Shown: one piece after another, positions 17,690 through 24,411 of the stretch | Numbering within the stretch: position 1 is the first letter of the stretch | Layout: the number at the start of each line of letters is the position of its first letter | Assembly (NCBI RefSeq): GCF_017813335.1 | Contig: NZ_JAGIYY010000011.1 | Span: 1-64,000, forward strand | From: Tianweitania sediminis | GTDB taxonomy: Bacteria; Pseudomonadota; Alphaproteobacteria; Rhizobiales; Rhizobiaceae | Reading direction: 5' to 3' | DNA: 64,000 nt | Made by a program: the position numbers and the translations under genes | Notes under the pieces: model-generated | The model's input: only the letters and a program-made list of their open reading frames with translations | Told to the model about the DNA's origin: nothing | Databases searched by the model: none

Positions 17690-18028
17690 ATGAGCACACT
17701 CGGTGCGCTGCAGCTCGGCGTCACGACGATCATCTTCATGCTGGCGGGCAGCGCGGCCAAAGCCTGGACGCTTGCGCCGAGCCTGCCGCGGCTTGCCCTC
17801 GTGCTGGTGCTTTATTCGCTGGGCAACCTGATCATGCTGCGGCTGATCCGCGAGTTTGGCATGGGCGTGGCGCTCAGCCTTTCGGGGATCGTGCAGCTGG
17901 TGGCGGTGAACATCGTCGCTTTTACCTTTTTTGGAGAGCGCGTGGGCACGCTCCAGGGGGCCGGCATCGTGCTGGCCGTGGTGGCGGTGGTGCTGATCAC
18001 GCTTGGGCCCTATTTCGAAAGCCCATGA
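17690..18028 (+). CDS. Small EamA/SMR-like four-helix membrane protein
   Basis: The protein has 112 residues from ATG 17690, preceded by GAGAGGA. Four hydrophobic helices are visible, with features of one half of a drug/metabolite transporter: an early Lys/Ser-containing helix, LVLYSLGNLIMLRLIREFGMG and a last helix QGAGIVLAVVAVVLITLGPYF. The final segment resembles the E-R-x-G-x-x-Q-G pattern of EamA and small multidrug resistance proteins (GERVGTLQGAGIVL). The transported compound is unknown. It lies downstream of the DUF2243 gene in the same orientation and before a strong bidirectional terminator. Confidence 0.72.
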   Translation: MSTLGALQLGVTTIIFMLAGSAAKAWTLAPSLPRLALVLVLYSLGNLIMLRLIREFGMGVALSLSGIVQLVAVNIVAFTFFGERVGTLQGAGIVLAVVAVVLITLGPYFESP

Positions 18029-18035
18029 CAAGGAA

Positions 18036-18065
18036 AAAGGCTCCCCGCGGACGCGGAGAGCCTTT
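18036..18065. terminator. Bidirectional terminator between convergent genes
   Basis: AAAGGCTC (18036-18043) pairs with GAGCCTTT (18058-18065), with an inner CCGCG/CGCGG helix (18045-18049 / 18052-18056). A-run and T-run flank it, so it can end transcription of both the SMR-like gene and the DUF892 gene. Confidence 0.8.
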
Positions 18066-18094
18066 CCTGTTGTTGCTGGCGTTGAGGCGCCAGC

Positions 18095-18607
18095 TTATTC
18101 CGCAGCGGCCATCGAGTTGACGCCGCCCTGTTCGGCAATCTGCGTCAGCTTCTTGTCGGTTGCTTCTTCTTCCTGAAGGTTCTGCGCGAGAACCGCGGCG
18201 CAATCGGAGCGACCGAGCTGCTTTGCCCAGGCAATCAGCGTGCCGTAGCGCGTGATCTCATAGTGTTCCACGGCCTGAGCGGCGGCTACCAGCGCAGCAT
18301 CCAGCACCTGCTTGTCGTCGATGTCGCCAACAATCTCGTTGGTTTCCTCAATAATGCCGTCAATGGCCGGGCAGCGAACCTGCTTCGCCTGTACGCCATG
18401 CATCTCGAAGACCTGCTCGAGGCGCTCGATCTGGCCCTTGGTTTCCTGAAGGTGCAGTTCGAAACCACGGCGCAGCTGGGTATCGCTCGCTTTCTCGATC
18501 ATCTTCGGCAGCGCCTTGGCGATCTGGTTTTCGGCATAATAGATGTCGCGCAGGGTGTGCACGAAGAGATCATCCATCGTCTTGATGTCTTTGGAAAAGA
18601 AACCCAT
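18095..18607 (-). CDS. DUF892 (YciE/YciF) ferritin-like protein
   Basis: The protein has 170 residues from ATG 18607, with AAGAGGA 8 bases upstream. It begins MGFFSKDIKTMDDLFVHTLRD, a standard YciF-like start. Four long helices carry the carboxylate/histidine ligands expected of a ferritin-like di-metal fold: YYAENQ, LQETKGQIERLE, AVEHYEI and LQEEEATDKKL. YciF-type proteins are induced by general stress in many proteobacteria. The frame is open far upstream, but the Shine-Dalgarno and family start fix it here. An EcfG-like promoter lies about 135 bp upstream. Confidence 0.93.
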   Translation of the reverse strand: MGFFSKDIKTMDDLFVHTLRDIYYAENQIAKALPKMIEKASDTQLRRGFELHLQETKGQIERLEQVFEMHGVQAKQVRCPAIDGIIEETNEIVGDIDDKQVLDAALVAAAQAVEHYEITRYGTLIAWAKQLGRSDCAAVLAQNLQEEEATDKKLTQIAEQGGVNSMAAAE

Positions 18608-19027
18608 CGTTTTGATCCTCTTGGTGGTCGACTGTTCGGTGCGGCCGCTTGAGCAGCCCTGACACGTCCAGCCTGTGTTCATCCGGTTCTTGTTTGCCGC
18701 CCCGGCAGCCATTCCGGCCGTCATCGTGGCGGTCAGGGGAGGAACGGCATTTTCCGCAGGTCGTTCCGTTAAAATGTGTTGACGGGAAGCCTGAGCAGGC
18801 GAAACGGCGCGCTGCAGCCTCTTCTTAGATGTTGCAACAAGGCAACGTCCGGCGCGCTTGGCGCAAAGCCATGAAAACGGGGCAGAAATACCCTGATTTC
18901 GCCACGATCGGCACGGATTTGGCGCTTGTCTTAAAGCGGCATTCACCAGGGATTCACGGACGCCTGCTAGAGACATCGGAAAGAGCAGACAGCGCTTCGA
19001 ACCGGCGCTGAGTTGGACACCAAGCCT
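18608..19027. other. Intergenic region holding divergent stress-type promoters
   Basis: About 420 bp without a firmly supported gene. Its main content is the two-faced EcfG-like site at 18741-18767. A 60-codon frame (ATG 18829 to 19011) follows on the plus strand, but lacks a ribosome site and motif, so I do not annotate it. Confidence 0.4.
18741..18767. promoter_or_regulatory. Divergent EcfG-like promoter pair
   Basis: On the plus strand GGAAC (18741-18745) is followed after exactly 16 nt by CGTT (18762-18765). On the minus strand GGAAC (18767-18763) is followed after exactly 16 nt by CGTT (18746-18743). Both match the EcfG consensus fully. The minus-strand promoter faces the DUF892 gene; the plus-strand one faces the small ORF at 19028 and ribokinase. 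Confidence 0.65.
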
Positions 19028-19159
19028 ATGTCGATCCTGAACATCATCACAAGCGCCGCGCGCATCCTGCGTGAATTCATTGCGCCGACCTATCGGCCCG
19101 AACGCCATTACATGCGCGGTCCCGGTCCGGCTTGCGCGCGCCGCACCAGCTTCCAATAA
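19028..19159 (+). CDS. Possible 43-residue small protein
   Basis: ATG 19028 to TAA 19159 encodes 43 residues: a short amphipathic or hydrophobic N-terminus (SILNIITSAARILREF) and a Pro/Arg-rich tail. Third codon positions are almost all G or C in the first 30 codons, as in nearby real genes, and the ORF ends 21 bases before ribokinase. No strong ribosome binding site was seen and no family is recognised. It lies downstream of the plus-strand EcfG-like promoter, so it could be a stress-induced small protein. Confidence 0.4.
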   Translation: MSILNIITSAARILREFIAPTYRPERHYMRGPGPACARRTSFQ

Positions 19160-19180
19160 GCGCCGCATCAGGACGGCTGC

Positions 19181-20083
19181 ATGATCATCGTCATCGGGTC
19201 GATCAATCTTGACCTGATCACCACCGTGAACCGCTTGCCGTCGCCCGGCGAAACGGTTTCCGGAACACGCTTCCACACCGCACCCGGCGGCAAGGGCGCC
19301 AACCAGGCGCTAGCCGCAGCGCGCGCCGGAAGCCCGGTGCGGATGATCGGCGCAGTGGGACACGACGCCTTCGCGGGCGAGGCACTCGCGCTCCTGAAAG
19401 CCTCATCGGCGGATCTGACCGGCGTGCGGACAGTGGAAGAGCCTACGGGCACGGCGCTGATCCTGGTGGATGCCAAGGGCGAAAACATCATCGCGGTGAC
19501 GGCCGGGGCAAACGGCCGGGTGGATGAAGACGACCTGCGCGCCTGCGCCATTGGCAAGGGCGACGTCGTCTTGTTGCAGCACGAGATTCCCCTGCCAACT
19601 GTGGACGCAGCACTGCGCGCGGCCAACGACGCCGGGGCGGTATCAATCCTCAACACGGCACCGTTTCGTGCCGAGGCCGCCGACCTGCTGCCGCTTGCCA
19701 GCATTGTCGTCGCCAACGAGACCGAATTCGCGCTTTACGCCGAAGCCTTGGCGCTCGCAGGCGCGACGCTGGCGCAGCGGATGGAAAGCTTCGTCGAACA
19801 AACCCGGCGTACGCTGATCGTGACGCTCGGCGGCGAGGGGGCTCTAGCGCAAACCCCCGACGGCGCTCTGACCGTGCCGAGCCTCGCAATCGAGCCGGTG
19901 GATACGGTTGGCGCAGGAGACACGTTTTGCGGTGTTCTGGCAGCAGGGCTGCATGACGGTGTTTCGCTTGACCAGGCGCTGCGGCGGGCGGCTGTTGCTG
20001 GCGCCCTCGCCTGCCTCAAACCCGGCGCGCAGCCCTCGATCCCGACCCGGGCCGAGATCGACACCGCGATGAGCGGCTCATAA
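19181..20083 (+). CDS. rbsK: Ribokinase (PfkB family)
   Basis: The protein has 300 residues. It phosphorylates ribose (or a related pentose/nucleoside sugar) at O-5 using ATP. PfkB features: N-terminal GSINLDL substrate segment, the G-G-K-G-A-N-Q signature (PGGKGANQALAAAR) near 40, VTLGGEGA, and the C-terminal signature DTVGAGDTFCG with the catalytic Asp near 245. The ATG at 19181 has AGGA upstream. The convergent neighbourhood holds a nucleoside hydrolase, whose ribose product would be the natural substrate, so the two probably serve nucleoside salvage although they are not in one operon. Confidence 0.9.
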   Translation: MIIVIGSINLDLITTVNRLPSPGETVSGTRFHTAPGGKGANQALAAARAGSPVRMIGAVGHDAFAGEALALLKASSADLTGVRTVEEPTGTALILVDAKGENIIAVTAGANGRVDEDDLRACAIGKGDVVLLQHEIPLPTVDAALRAANDAGAVSILNTAPFRAEAADLLPLASIVVANETEFALYAEALALAGATLAQRMESFVEQTRRTLIVTLGGEGALAQTPDGALTVPSLAIEPVDTVGAGDTFCGVLAAGLHDGVSLDQALRRAAVAGALACLKPGAQPSIPTRAEIDTAMSGS

Positions 20084-20087
20084 CGGC

Positions 20088-21083
20088 TCAGCGCCTTGCC
20101 GCAAGCACGAGAACCGCAACCTTGCGGCCCTCGCCATTGACCTGCAAAGCAAAGCCAAGGGACGAGAAGGTGCTGCCCAGCAGCTGACGGCTATATTGCG
20201 GATTGTCCAGCCACTGCTCGCGGAAGCTCCGAAGATCGGCTTCCGTGGGTTCTTTCCCGCAGCCTCCGCAGACCCCGGCGATCACGGACACGCGGCGCCA
20301 CGCGGTCCGCTCGCCTTCTGGGAGGGCGGAGAACAGATCGCCGCTCGTGTCCAGGTCGATTGTTTCGGATTCGGGTGGCGGCAGAACGCTGTTTGCGACC
20401 GCGTCCAACGCTTCGCTGTGGTTCAGGGCGCCCAAGTTCTGGCGCTCACGCGCCCGGTTGAGAAGATCCGCCATGCGGGCGGCTGCATTTGCCGGATCGA
20501 GCACCCTGGGCTCTTCGCCGGAAGCCAAGCCGCGCGGCGTGCCGGGACCGGCAAAGGTTTGAACGGCATAAAGGCCGTTGTCGGCACCAAGCACAATGCC
20601 ATAGCCGAAGTTTTCCAGCCCTTCGCCCAGGATCGCCTCGCGATGCGGCGGGCTGTTCATCCAGCCGGTTTGCAGCCGTTCGACGCGCTCTGCCGTGATG
20701 GGTGGCGTGCACTCCTCGCAGCGGGCGATGTTCTCGGCCACGAACTTCCAGCGGCTGCCGCCGGCATCCATGTAGCGGTCCTGTACAGTATCGCCTTCGG
20801 GCGAGGTGTGGGCGTAGTAATCGCGGTCGAACATGTCTGCGGCATGCATCTGCGCCGCTTCATTGAGCTGCGGCCCGAGCGTCAAGGCAGGCAGGCCGTG
20901 TTCCTCACGCGCCTGGTTGACCAGGGCGAGGGCCTGTTCGCGCCACTTTGCGAGTTGCTCGGGCGCTTCGGCCGCCAAGGAGGGCACGGGCGCAATCAGC
21001 AGCGCGCCCGCCACTAAAAAAGCGGCGAAGCACCGGGCGACGATCGTTGGCGACTTTCGTTCGCCTGGATGAAGTGCCGACAT
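20088..21083 (-). CDS. Secreted CAP-domain (SCP/PR1-like) protein
   Basis: The protein has 331 residues. A signal peptide ends about residue 38 (LAAEA), so it should be exported. Residues 45-185 form a CAP domain: LVNQAREEHGLPALTLGPQL, AQMHAADMFDRDYYAHTSPEG (with the family His), ENIA, and GWMNSPPHREAIL with the second His, then FGYGI. The C-terminal 140 residues repeat a CAP-like pattern (LNRARERQNLGAL ... FREQWLDNPQYSRQLL ... LGFAL), so the protein may have two CAP-type halves, the second degenerate. The role of bacterial CAP proteins is poorly known. AGGAGA precedes the ATG, and an EcfG-like promoter lies just upstream. Confidence 0.85.
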   Translation of the reverse strand: MSALHPGERKSPTIVARCFAAFLVAGALLIAPVPSLAAEAPEQLAKWREQALALVNQAREEHGLPALTLGPQLNEAAQMHAADMFDRDYYAHTSPEGDTVQDRYMDAGGSRWKFVAENIARCEECTPPITAERVERLQTGWMNSPPHREAILGEGLENFGYGIVLGADNGLYAVQTFAGPGTPRGLASGEEPRVLDPANAAARMADLLNRARERQNLGALNHSEALDAVANSVLPPPESETIDLDTSGDLFSALPEGERTAWRRVSVIAGVCGGCGKEPTEADLRSFREQWLDNPQYSRQLLGSTFSSLGFALQVNGEGRKVAVLVLAARR

Positions 21084-21118
21084 TCGGATCTCCTGCCTGT
21101 GGACCCTCGTGCACGAGG

Positions 21119-21143
21119 AACCCTCTTCTCCCAGCCGTGTTCC
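21119..21143 (-). promoter_or_regulatory. Candidate EcfG promoter for the CAP-domain gene
   Basis: On the minus strand GGAAC (21143-21139), a 16-nt spacer and GGTT (21122-21119) form an EcfG-type element 35 bases before the CAP gene ATG. Confidence 0.5.
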
Positions 21144-21152
21144 GAACGCGCC

Positions 21153-22091
21153 TTAAAGCCGCCCCAGTCGCTCCACGAGCAGGGCAAAGAAGCCATCGGC
21201 GTCGATGTCGCGCATCACCGTCGCGTTCTTCTTGCGGTCGGTGACGCCCCACCAGTCGACCACCGTCATGCCGTAGGTGAGTGCGGATCCTGTCTCGATC
21301 TCCACATTGCATTCGCGGCCGGAAAACAGCTCCGGCTTCAGGAGCCAGGCGATCACGGTCGGGTCATGCAGCGGGCCGCCGAGGCTGCCATATTTGTCCA
21401 CGTCGTAGCGCTCGAAGAATTCCAGCATCTCCGCGGTCGCGGTGCCGACCGGCGTGTTGAGCTCGCGAAAGGCCTGAATGCGCGGCGGCGTGGTGAGCGC
21501 CTTGTGGGTGACATCGAGCGGCATCATCACGATCGGCACGCCGGCTGAAAACACCACTTCGGCGGCATGCGCATCGATATAGATGTTGAACTCGGCGGTA
21601 GGCGTGATGTTGCCGCCTTCGAAAAAGCCGCCGCCCATCATCACGATCTGCTTGATGCGGCCGGCGATCCGCGGTTCGCGGTTGAGCGCCAAGGCGACAT
21701 TGGTCATCGCACCAAGCGTGCAGAGCGTGACGGTGCCGGCCTCTTCGCGCATCAGCGCTTCAACGAGGAACTCGACGCCATGCTGCGCCTGCAGCGGCAG
21801 GGCCGGCTCCGGCAGCGCAGGGCCGTTCAGCCCGCTTTCGCCATGCACATGCTCGGCGGTGATCAGGGGACGAACCAGCGGGCGGCTGGCGCCGGCATAA
21901 ACAGGCACGTCCGTCCGCCCGGCCAGTTCACAGATCTTGCGAGCATTCTTTTCCGTCAGCGCCAAGGGCACATTGCCCGCCACGGCCACGATGCCCAGGA
22001 TGTCGAGCTCGGGGCTTCCCAGCGCAAGGAGGATCGCAACCGCATCGTCCTGGCCCGGATCGGTATCGATGATGATCTTTTGCGTCGCCAT
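21153..22091 (-). CDS. Inosine/uridine-preferring nucleoside hydrolase
   Basis: The protein has 312 residues, the normal family length. It splits the N-glycosidic bond of ribonucleosides to ribose and base. The calcium- and ribose-binding signature DTDPGQDDA lies at residues 9-17; further ligands are in VAGN (residues 38-41), the VHGESGLNG segment near 80, and MMPLDVTHKAL with the late catalytic-site segment, and DPTVIAWLL. Which nucleosides it prefers cannot be told. It is divergent from hsp20 and close to ribokinase, which can recycle the ribose. Confidence 0.92.
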   Translation of the reverse strand: MATQKIIIDTDPGQDDAVAILLALGSPELDILGIVAVAGNVPLALTEKNARKICELAGRTDVPVYAGASRPLVRPLITAEHVHGESGLNGPALPEPALPLQAQHGVEFLVEALMREEAGTVTLCTLGAMTNVALALNREPRIAGRIKQIVMMGGGFFEGGNITPTAEFNIYIDAHAAEVVFSAGVPIVMMPLDVTHKALTTPPRIQAFRELNTPVGTATAEMLEFFERYDVDKYGSLGGPLHDPTVIAWLLKPELFSGRECNVEIETGSALTYGMTVVDWWGVTDRKKNATVMRDIDADGFFALLVERLGRL

Positions 22092-22111
22092 GTCGGTTCC
22101 AAGCCCTGGTT

Positions 22112-22140
22112 CTTGAATCGGAATTCGGCGCGAACCATAT
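22112..22140 (+). promoter_or_regulatory. Candidate RpoH (heat-shock sigma) promoter of hsp20
   Basis: CTTGAA at 22112-22117, a 17-nt spacer and CCATAT at 22135-22140 resemble the alphaproteobacterial RpoH consensus (CTTG ... C-x-TAT-x-T). Transcription from here would give a leader of roughly 60 nt before hsp20. Confidence 0.5.
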
Positions 22141-22146
22141 CAGGCG

Positions 22147-22206
22147 GGTCGGGAGAAATGCCATTCGGGTTTCTTCCAAATCGTCGCTCTCCAGGAGGAC
22201 AAACGC
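22147..22206 (+). ncRNA. ROSE-like RNA thermometer in the hsp20 leader
   Basis: The leader can fold into an upstream hairpin (GGAGAAA near 22152 with TTTCTTCC ending near 22177) and a 3' hairpin that hides the ribosome site. In the latter, UCGCU (22184-22188) faces AGGAGGA (22193-22199): G183-C200, U184-A199, C185-G198, a bulged G186, then C187-G197, U188-A196, C189-G195 (last three digits shown after the first number of each pair). The U-Y-G-C-U sequence with its bulged G opposite the Shine-Dalgarno is the hallmark of ROSE elements, which melt at heat-shock temperature. Boundaries are approximate. Confidence 0.6.
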
Positions 22207-22632
22207 ATGTCGCGCATGACGCCGTTTTCGAGCCCGTTGCTGCTCGGCTTCGACGCAATGGAAAAAACGCTCGAACGCATCGCCAAGAATGGCGACGGGT
22301 ACCCCCCCTACAACATCGAACGCCTGCGCGGGAACGACGGCTGCCTGGAGCGGCTGCGCATCACGCTGGCGGTGGCCGGTTTTGCCGAAAGCGACCTCGA
22401 CGTCGCGATCGAGGAAAACCAGCTGACCGTTCGGGGCAAGCAGAGCGAGGAAGGCGACCGCGAGTTCCTGCACCGCGGCATCGCGGCACGCCAGTTTCAG
22501 CGCATGTTCGTGCTGGCGGACGGCATGCGGGTGACGGGTGCGGAACTGAAGAACGGCTTGCTGTCGATCGACCTTGATCGCCCCGAGCCGGAACGACTGG
22601 TACGTAAAATCAACATCTCGGTGAAAGACTGA
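22207..22632 (+). CDS. Small heat-shock protein (Hsp20/IbpA family)
   Basis: The protein has 141 residues. It is an ATP-independent holdase that binds unfolding proteins. The alpha-crystallin domain (about 38-130) shows YNIERL, LRITLAVAGFAESDLDVAIEENQLTV, the GIAARQFQRMFVL strand and the ELKNGLLSIDL motif (A/G-x-x-x-N-G-x-L). AGGAGGA lies 8 bases upstream of ATG and is predicted to be masked in a thermosensor hairpin. The DUF1150 gene follows 65 bp downstream, the usual pairing in Rhizobiales. Confidence 0.95.
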   Translation: MSRMTPFSSPLLLGFDAMEKTLERIAKNGDGYPPYNIERLRGNDGCLERLRITLAVAGFAESDLDVAIEENQLTVRGKQSEEGDREFLHRGIAARQFQRMFVLADGMRVTGAELKNGLLSIDLDRPEPERLVRKINISVKD

Positions 22633-22638
22633 GCTTCT

Positions 22639-22663
22639 GGAACCGAAGGCTCTTCCATGGGTT
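22639..22663 (+). promoter_or_regulatory. Possible EcfG-like promoter before the DUF1150 gene
   Basis: GGAAC (22639-22643), 16 nt, GGTT (22660-22663), 34 bases before the ATG of the DUF1150 gene. The match is the same near-consensus form as at 16784 and 21143, but it lies just after a stop codon in an operon, so it may be chance. Confidence 0.35.
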
Positions 22664-22697
22664 GGTTCCTTGAACGGCCCACATACAGGAGGCTGAC

Positions 22698-22955
22698 ATG
22701 AGTGAAGCAGAAAACAAGATTGCACTGACTCCGACTCAATTCGCCCATCTCGGCGAGGGCATCGTGGCCTATATGCGCCAGATCGACAGCGATGACCTGA
22801 AAAACAAGTTTCCCGGTCTTCCGGAGATCGAGTCCGGCCTCCGGCTGTGGGCGCTGTTTGCCGCCAACGGGCAGCCGATCATGCTGACGGACGAGAAATC
22901 GAGCGCGATGGCCAGTGCCATGCAGCACGACCTGACGCCGGTCAGCCTTCACTGA
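22698..22955 (+). CDS. DUF1150 family protein
   Basis: The protein has 85 residues. ALTPTQFAHLGEGIVAYMRQI and the ANGQPIMLTD motif define DUF1150, a small alphaproteobacterial family whose gene nearly always follows hsp20. The function is unknown. CAGGAG lies 8 bases before the ATG. Acidic and Gln-rich, with no membrane segment, it is likely a cytoplasmic partner or regulator in the heat-shock response. Confidence 0.9.
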   Translation: MSEAENKIALTPTQFAHLGEGIVAYMRQIDSDDLKNKFPGLPEIESGLRLWALFAANGQPIMLTDEKSSAMASAMQHDLTPVSLH

Positions 22956-22985
22956 AGCGCCACCAGCAAAGGCAGTGACGCAAGC

Positions 22986-23010
22986 AAAAGGCGGCCGAGA
23001 GCCGCCTTTT
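22986..23010. terminator. Bidirectional terminator between DUF1150 and ptsN
   Basis: AAAAGGCGGC (22986-22995) pairs perfectly with GCCGCCTTTT (23001-23010) around a 5-nt loop. It lies between convergent genes and has A- and T-runs on the proper sides for both. Confidence 0.88.
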
Positions 23011-23035
23011 CCGTGATCAGGACCTGGCGCGCCAA

Positions 23036-23500
23036 TCAAGCGGCGTGGGACGTCGGACCCTGGGCCAAGAAGGTGTGAATGGCCGTTGCGTCGCTTGTGC
23101 CACGGATCTTGCGAACCGTTTCACCGTCGCGCAGCACACGCGCGATGCGCGACAACGCCTTGAGGTGGTCGGCGCCGGCTCCTTCCGGAGCGAGCAGAAG
23201 AAAAACGATGTCGACGGGCTGATCGTCCAGAGCATCGAAATCAACGGGCTGTTCCAGTCGTGCGAAAACGCCGGTGATGCGCTTCACGCCAGACAGCTTG
23301 CCATGCGGAATGGCAATCCCGTTTCCGACGCCGGTGGAGCCCAGACGCTCGCGCTGGAGGATCGTGTCAAAGATTTCCCGCTCGGGGATACCGGTGACCG
23401 AAGAAGCCTTTTCCGCAAGAAGCTGAAGGAGCTGCTTCTTGGAATTGGCCTTCAAGGCCGGCATCACTGCCGATGCCTCGATCAGATCACTCAAGTCCAT
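23036..23500 (-). CDS. ptsN: Nitrogen-PTS EIIA component (PtsN)
   Basis: The protein has 154 residues. It is the terminal phosphate acceptor of the nitrogen phosphotransferase system and regulates K+ uptake, carbon and nitrogen genes by its phosphorylation state. The phospho-accepting His66 lies in GNGIAIPHGKL, and LLLAPEGAGADHLKALSRIARVL is the conserved C-terminal strand-helix unit. It ends the lptC-lptA-lptB-rpoN-hpf-ptsN series, as is usual in this order, with 64 bp after hpf. Confidence 0.95.
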   Translation of the reverse strand: MDLSDLIEASAVMPALKANSKKQLLQLLAEKASSVTGIPEREIFDTILQRERLGSTGVGNGIAIPHGKLSGVKRITGVFARLEQPVDFDALDDQPVDIVFLLLAPEGAGADHLKALSRIARVLRDGETVRKIRGTSDATAIHTFLAQGPTSHAA

Positions 23501-23564
23501 TCACTTGCCGTCCTTCGATTGCACCGGACGCGAATCTCGCGCCCGGTTACACGATCCTAGCTGA

Positions 23565-24149
23565 TCAGCGCTTGGCTGCCGAGCCGGAGTCTATCCAGCC
23601 GATGTTGCCGTCCGAGCGCCGATAAACAACGTTCACATGATTGTTTCCGGCGTTGCGGAAAACCACCACCGGATTGTCCTGGATGTCGAGCTCCACCACG
23701 GCATTGGCGACCGACATGGTGCGCAAGGAAACTGTCGATTCCGCCACGATGGCCGGGGCGTAGTCTTCCGCGATCTCTTCGTCGCCCTCATCCGGGATTG
23801 CTTCCATCACCGTGTAGGCGATGTCTTCAGCGGCCACACCGTTGCCGCCGCCGGGCGTGTGCGACTTCAGCTTGCGCTTGTAGCGCCGCAGGCGCTTTTC
23901 GATGCGGTCCGCAGCTGCGTCAAACGCTCCAGGCGCTTCCTGGCCCTGGCCGGTCGCCTGAAGCGACATGCCGCTATCTAGGTGAACCACGCAATCGGCG
24001 TTGAAGCGCGAGCTTTCTTTCGCAACCACTACATGGCCGGAAAAACCACCGTCAAAATACTTCGCGATGGCATCATTGATGCGGGCTTCAATCCGGCCCC
24101 GCAGTGCGTCGCCGATATCCATATGCTTGCCAGAAATGCGCAGAGTCAT
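23565..24149 (-). CDS. hpf: Ribosome hibernation promoting factor, long form (HPF/RaiA)
   Basis: The protein has 194 residues from ATG 24149, with GAAAGG upstream; an earlier in-frame start would add 18 unusual residues. The N-terminal S30AE domain starts MTLRISGKHMDIGDALRGRIE and binds the 30S decoding site. A variable acidic linker (about 100-140) leads to the C-terminal dimerisation domain (VELDIQDNPVVVFRNA ... NVVYRRSDGNIGWID), so this is the long form that makes 100S ribosome dimers by itself. It lies in the rpoN-ptsN block and is probably co-regulated with nitrogen and stationary-phase signals. Confidence 0.93.
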   Translation of the reverse strand: MTLRISGKHMDIGDALRGRIEARINDAIAKYFDGGFSGHVVVAKESSRFNADCVVHLDSGMSLQATGQGQEAPGAFDAAADRIEKRLRRYKRKLKSHTPGGGNGVAAEDIAYTVMEAIPDEGDEEIAEDYAPAIVAESTVSLRTMSVANAVVELDIQDNPVVVFRNAGNNHVNVVYRRSDGNIGWIDSGSAAKR

Positions 24150-24411
24150 GTGAAGCAGACCTTTCTTCCCGATTGCAGTCACGTACGCGAAACGCTGCGC
24201 CACCGTGTACAGGAGCCGCCGGCCGCTTCATCGCCGGTTGGAGGCCTGAACGCACGCTCGGAAGAATTTCCGAGATCAAGAGAGCGGCCCACAAGCGCCG
24301 TCTCATGCGGGGCGGCTTCTAGTGACTTGACGTTTCATTGTCAATCAAGGCGCGGAACGCCCCCCAGGTTCCATAGCCGGCGCCGCGTGTTCAGGCGCAT
24401 CCAAACCGGTG

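Noticed and set aside
18829-19011. 60-codon ORF downstream of the plus-strand EcfG-like site
   Set aside because: Composition is not coding-like and no ribosome site precedes it; the ORF at 19028 is the better candidate.
18608-19276. Upstream extension of the DUF892 reading frame
   Set aside because: The frame stays open, but family start, Shine-Dalgarno and promoter-like sites place the start at 18607.
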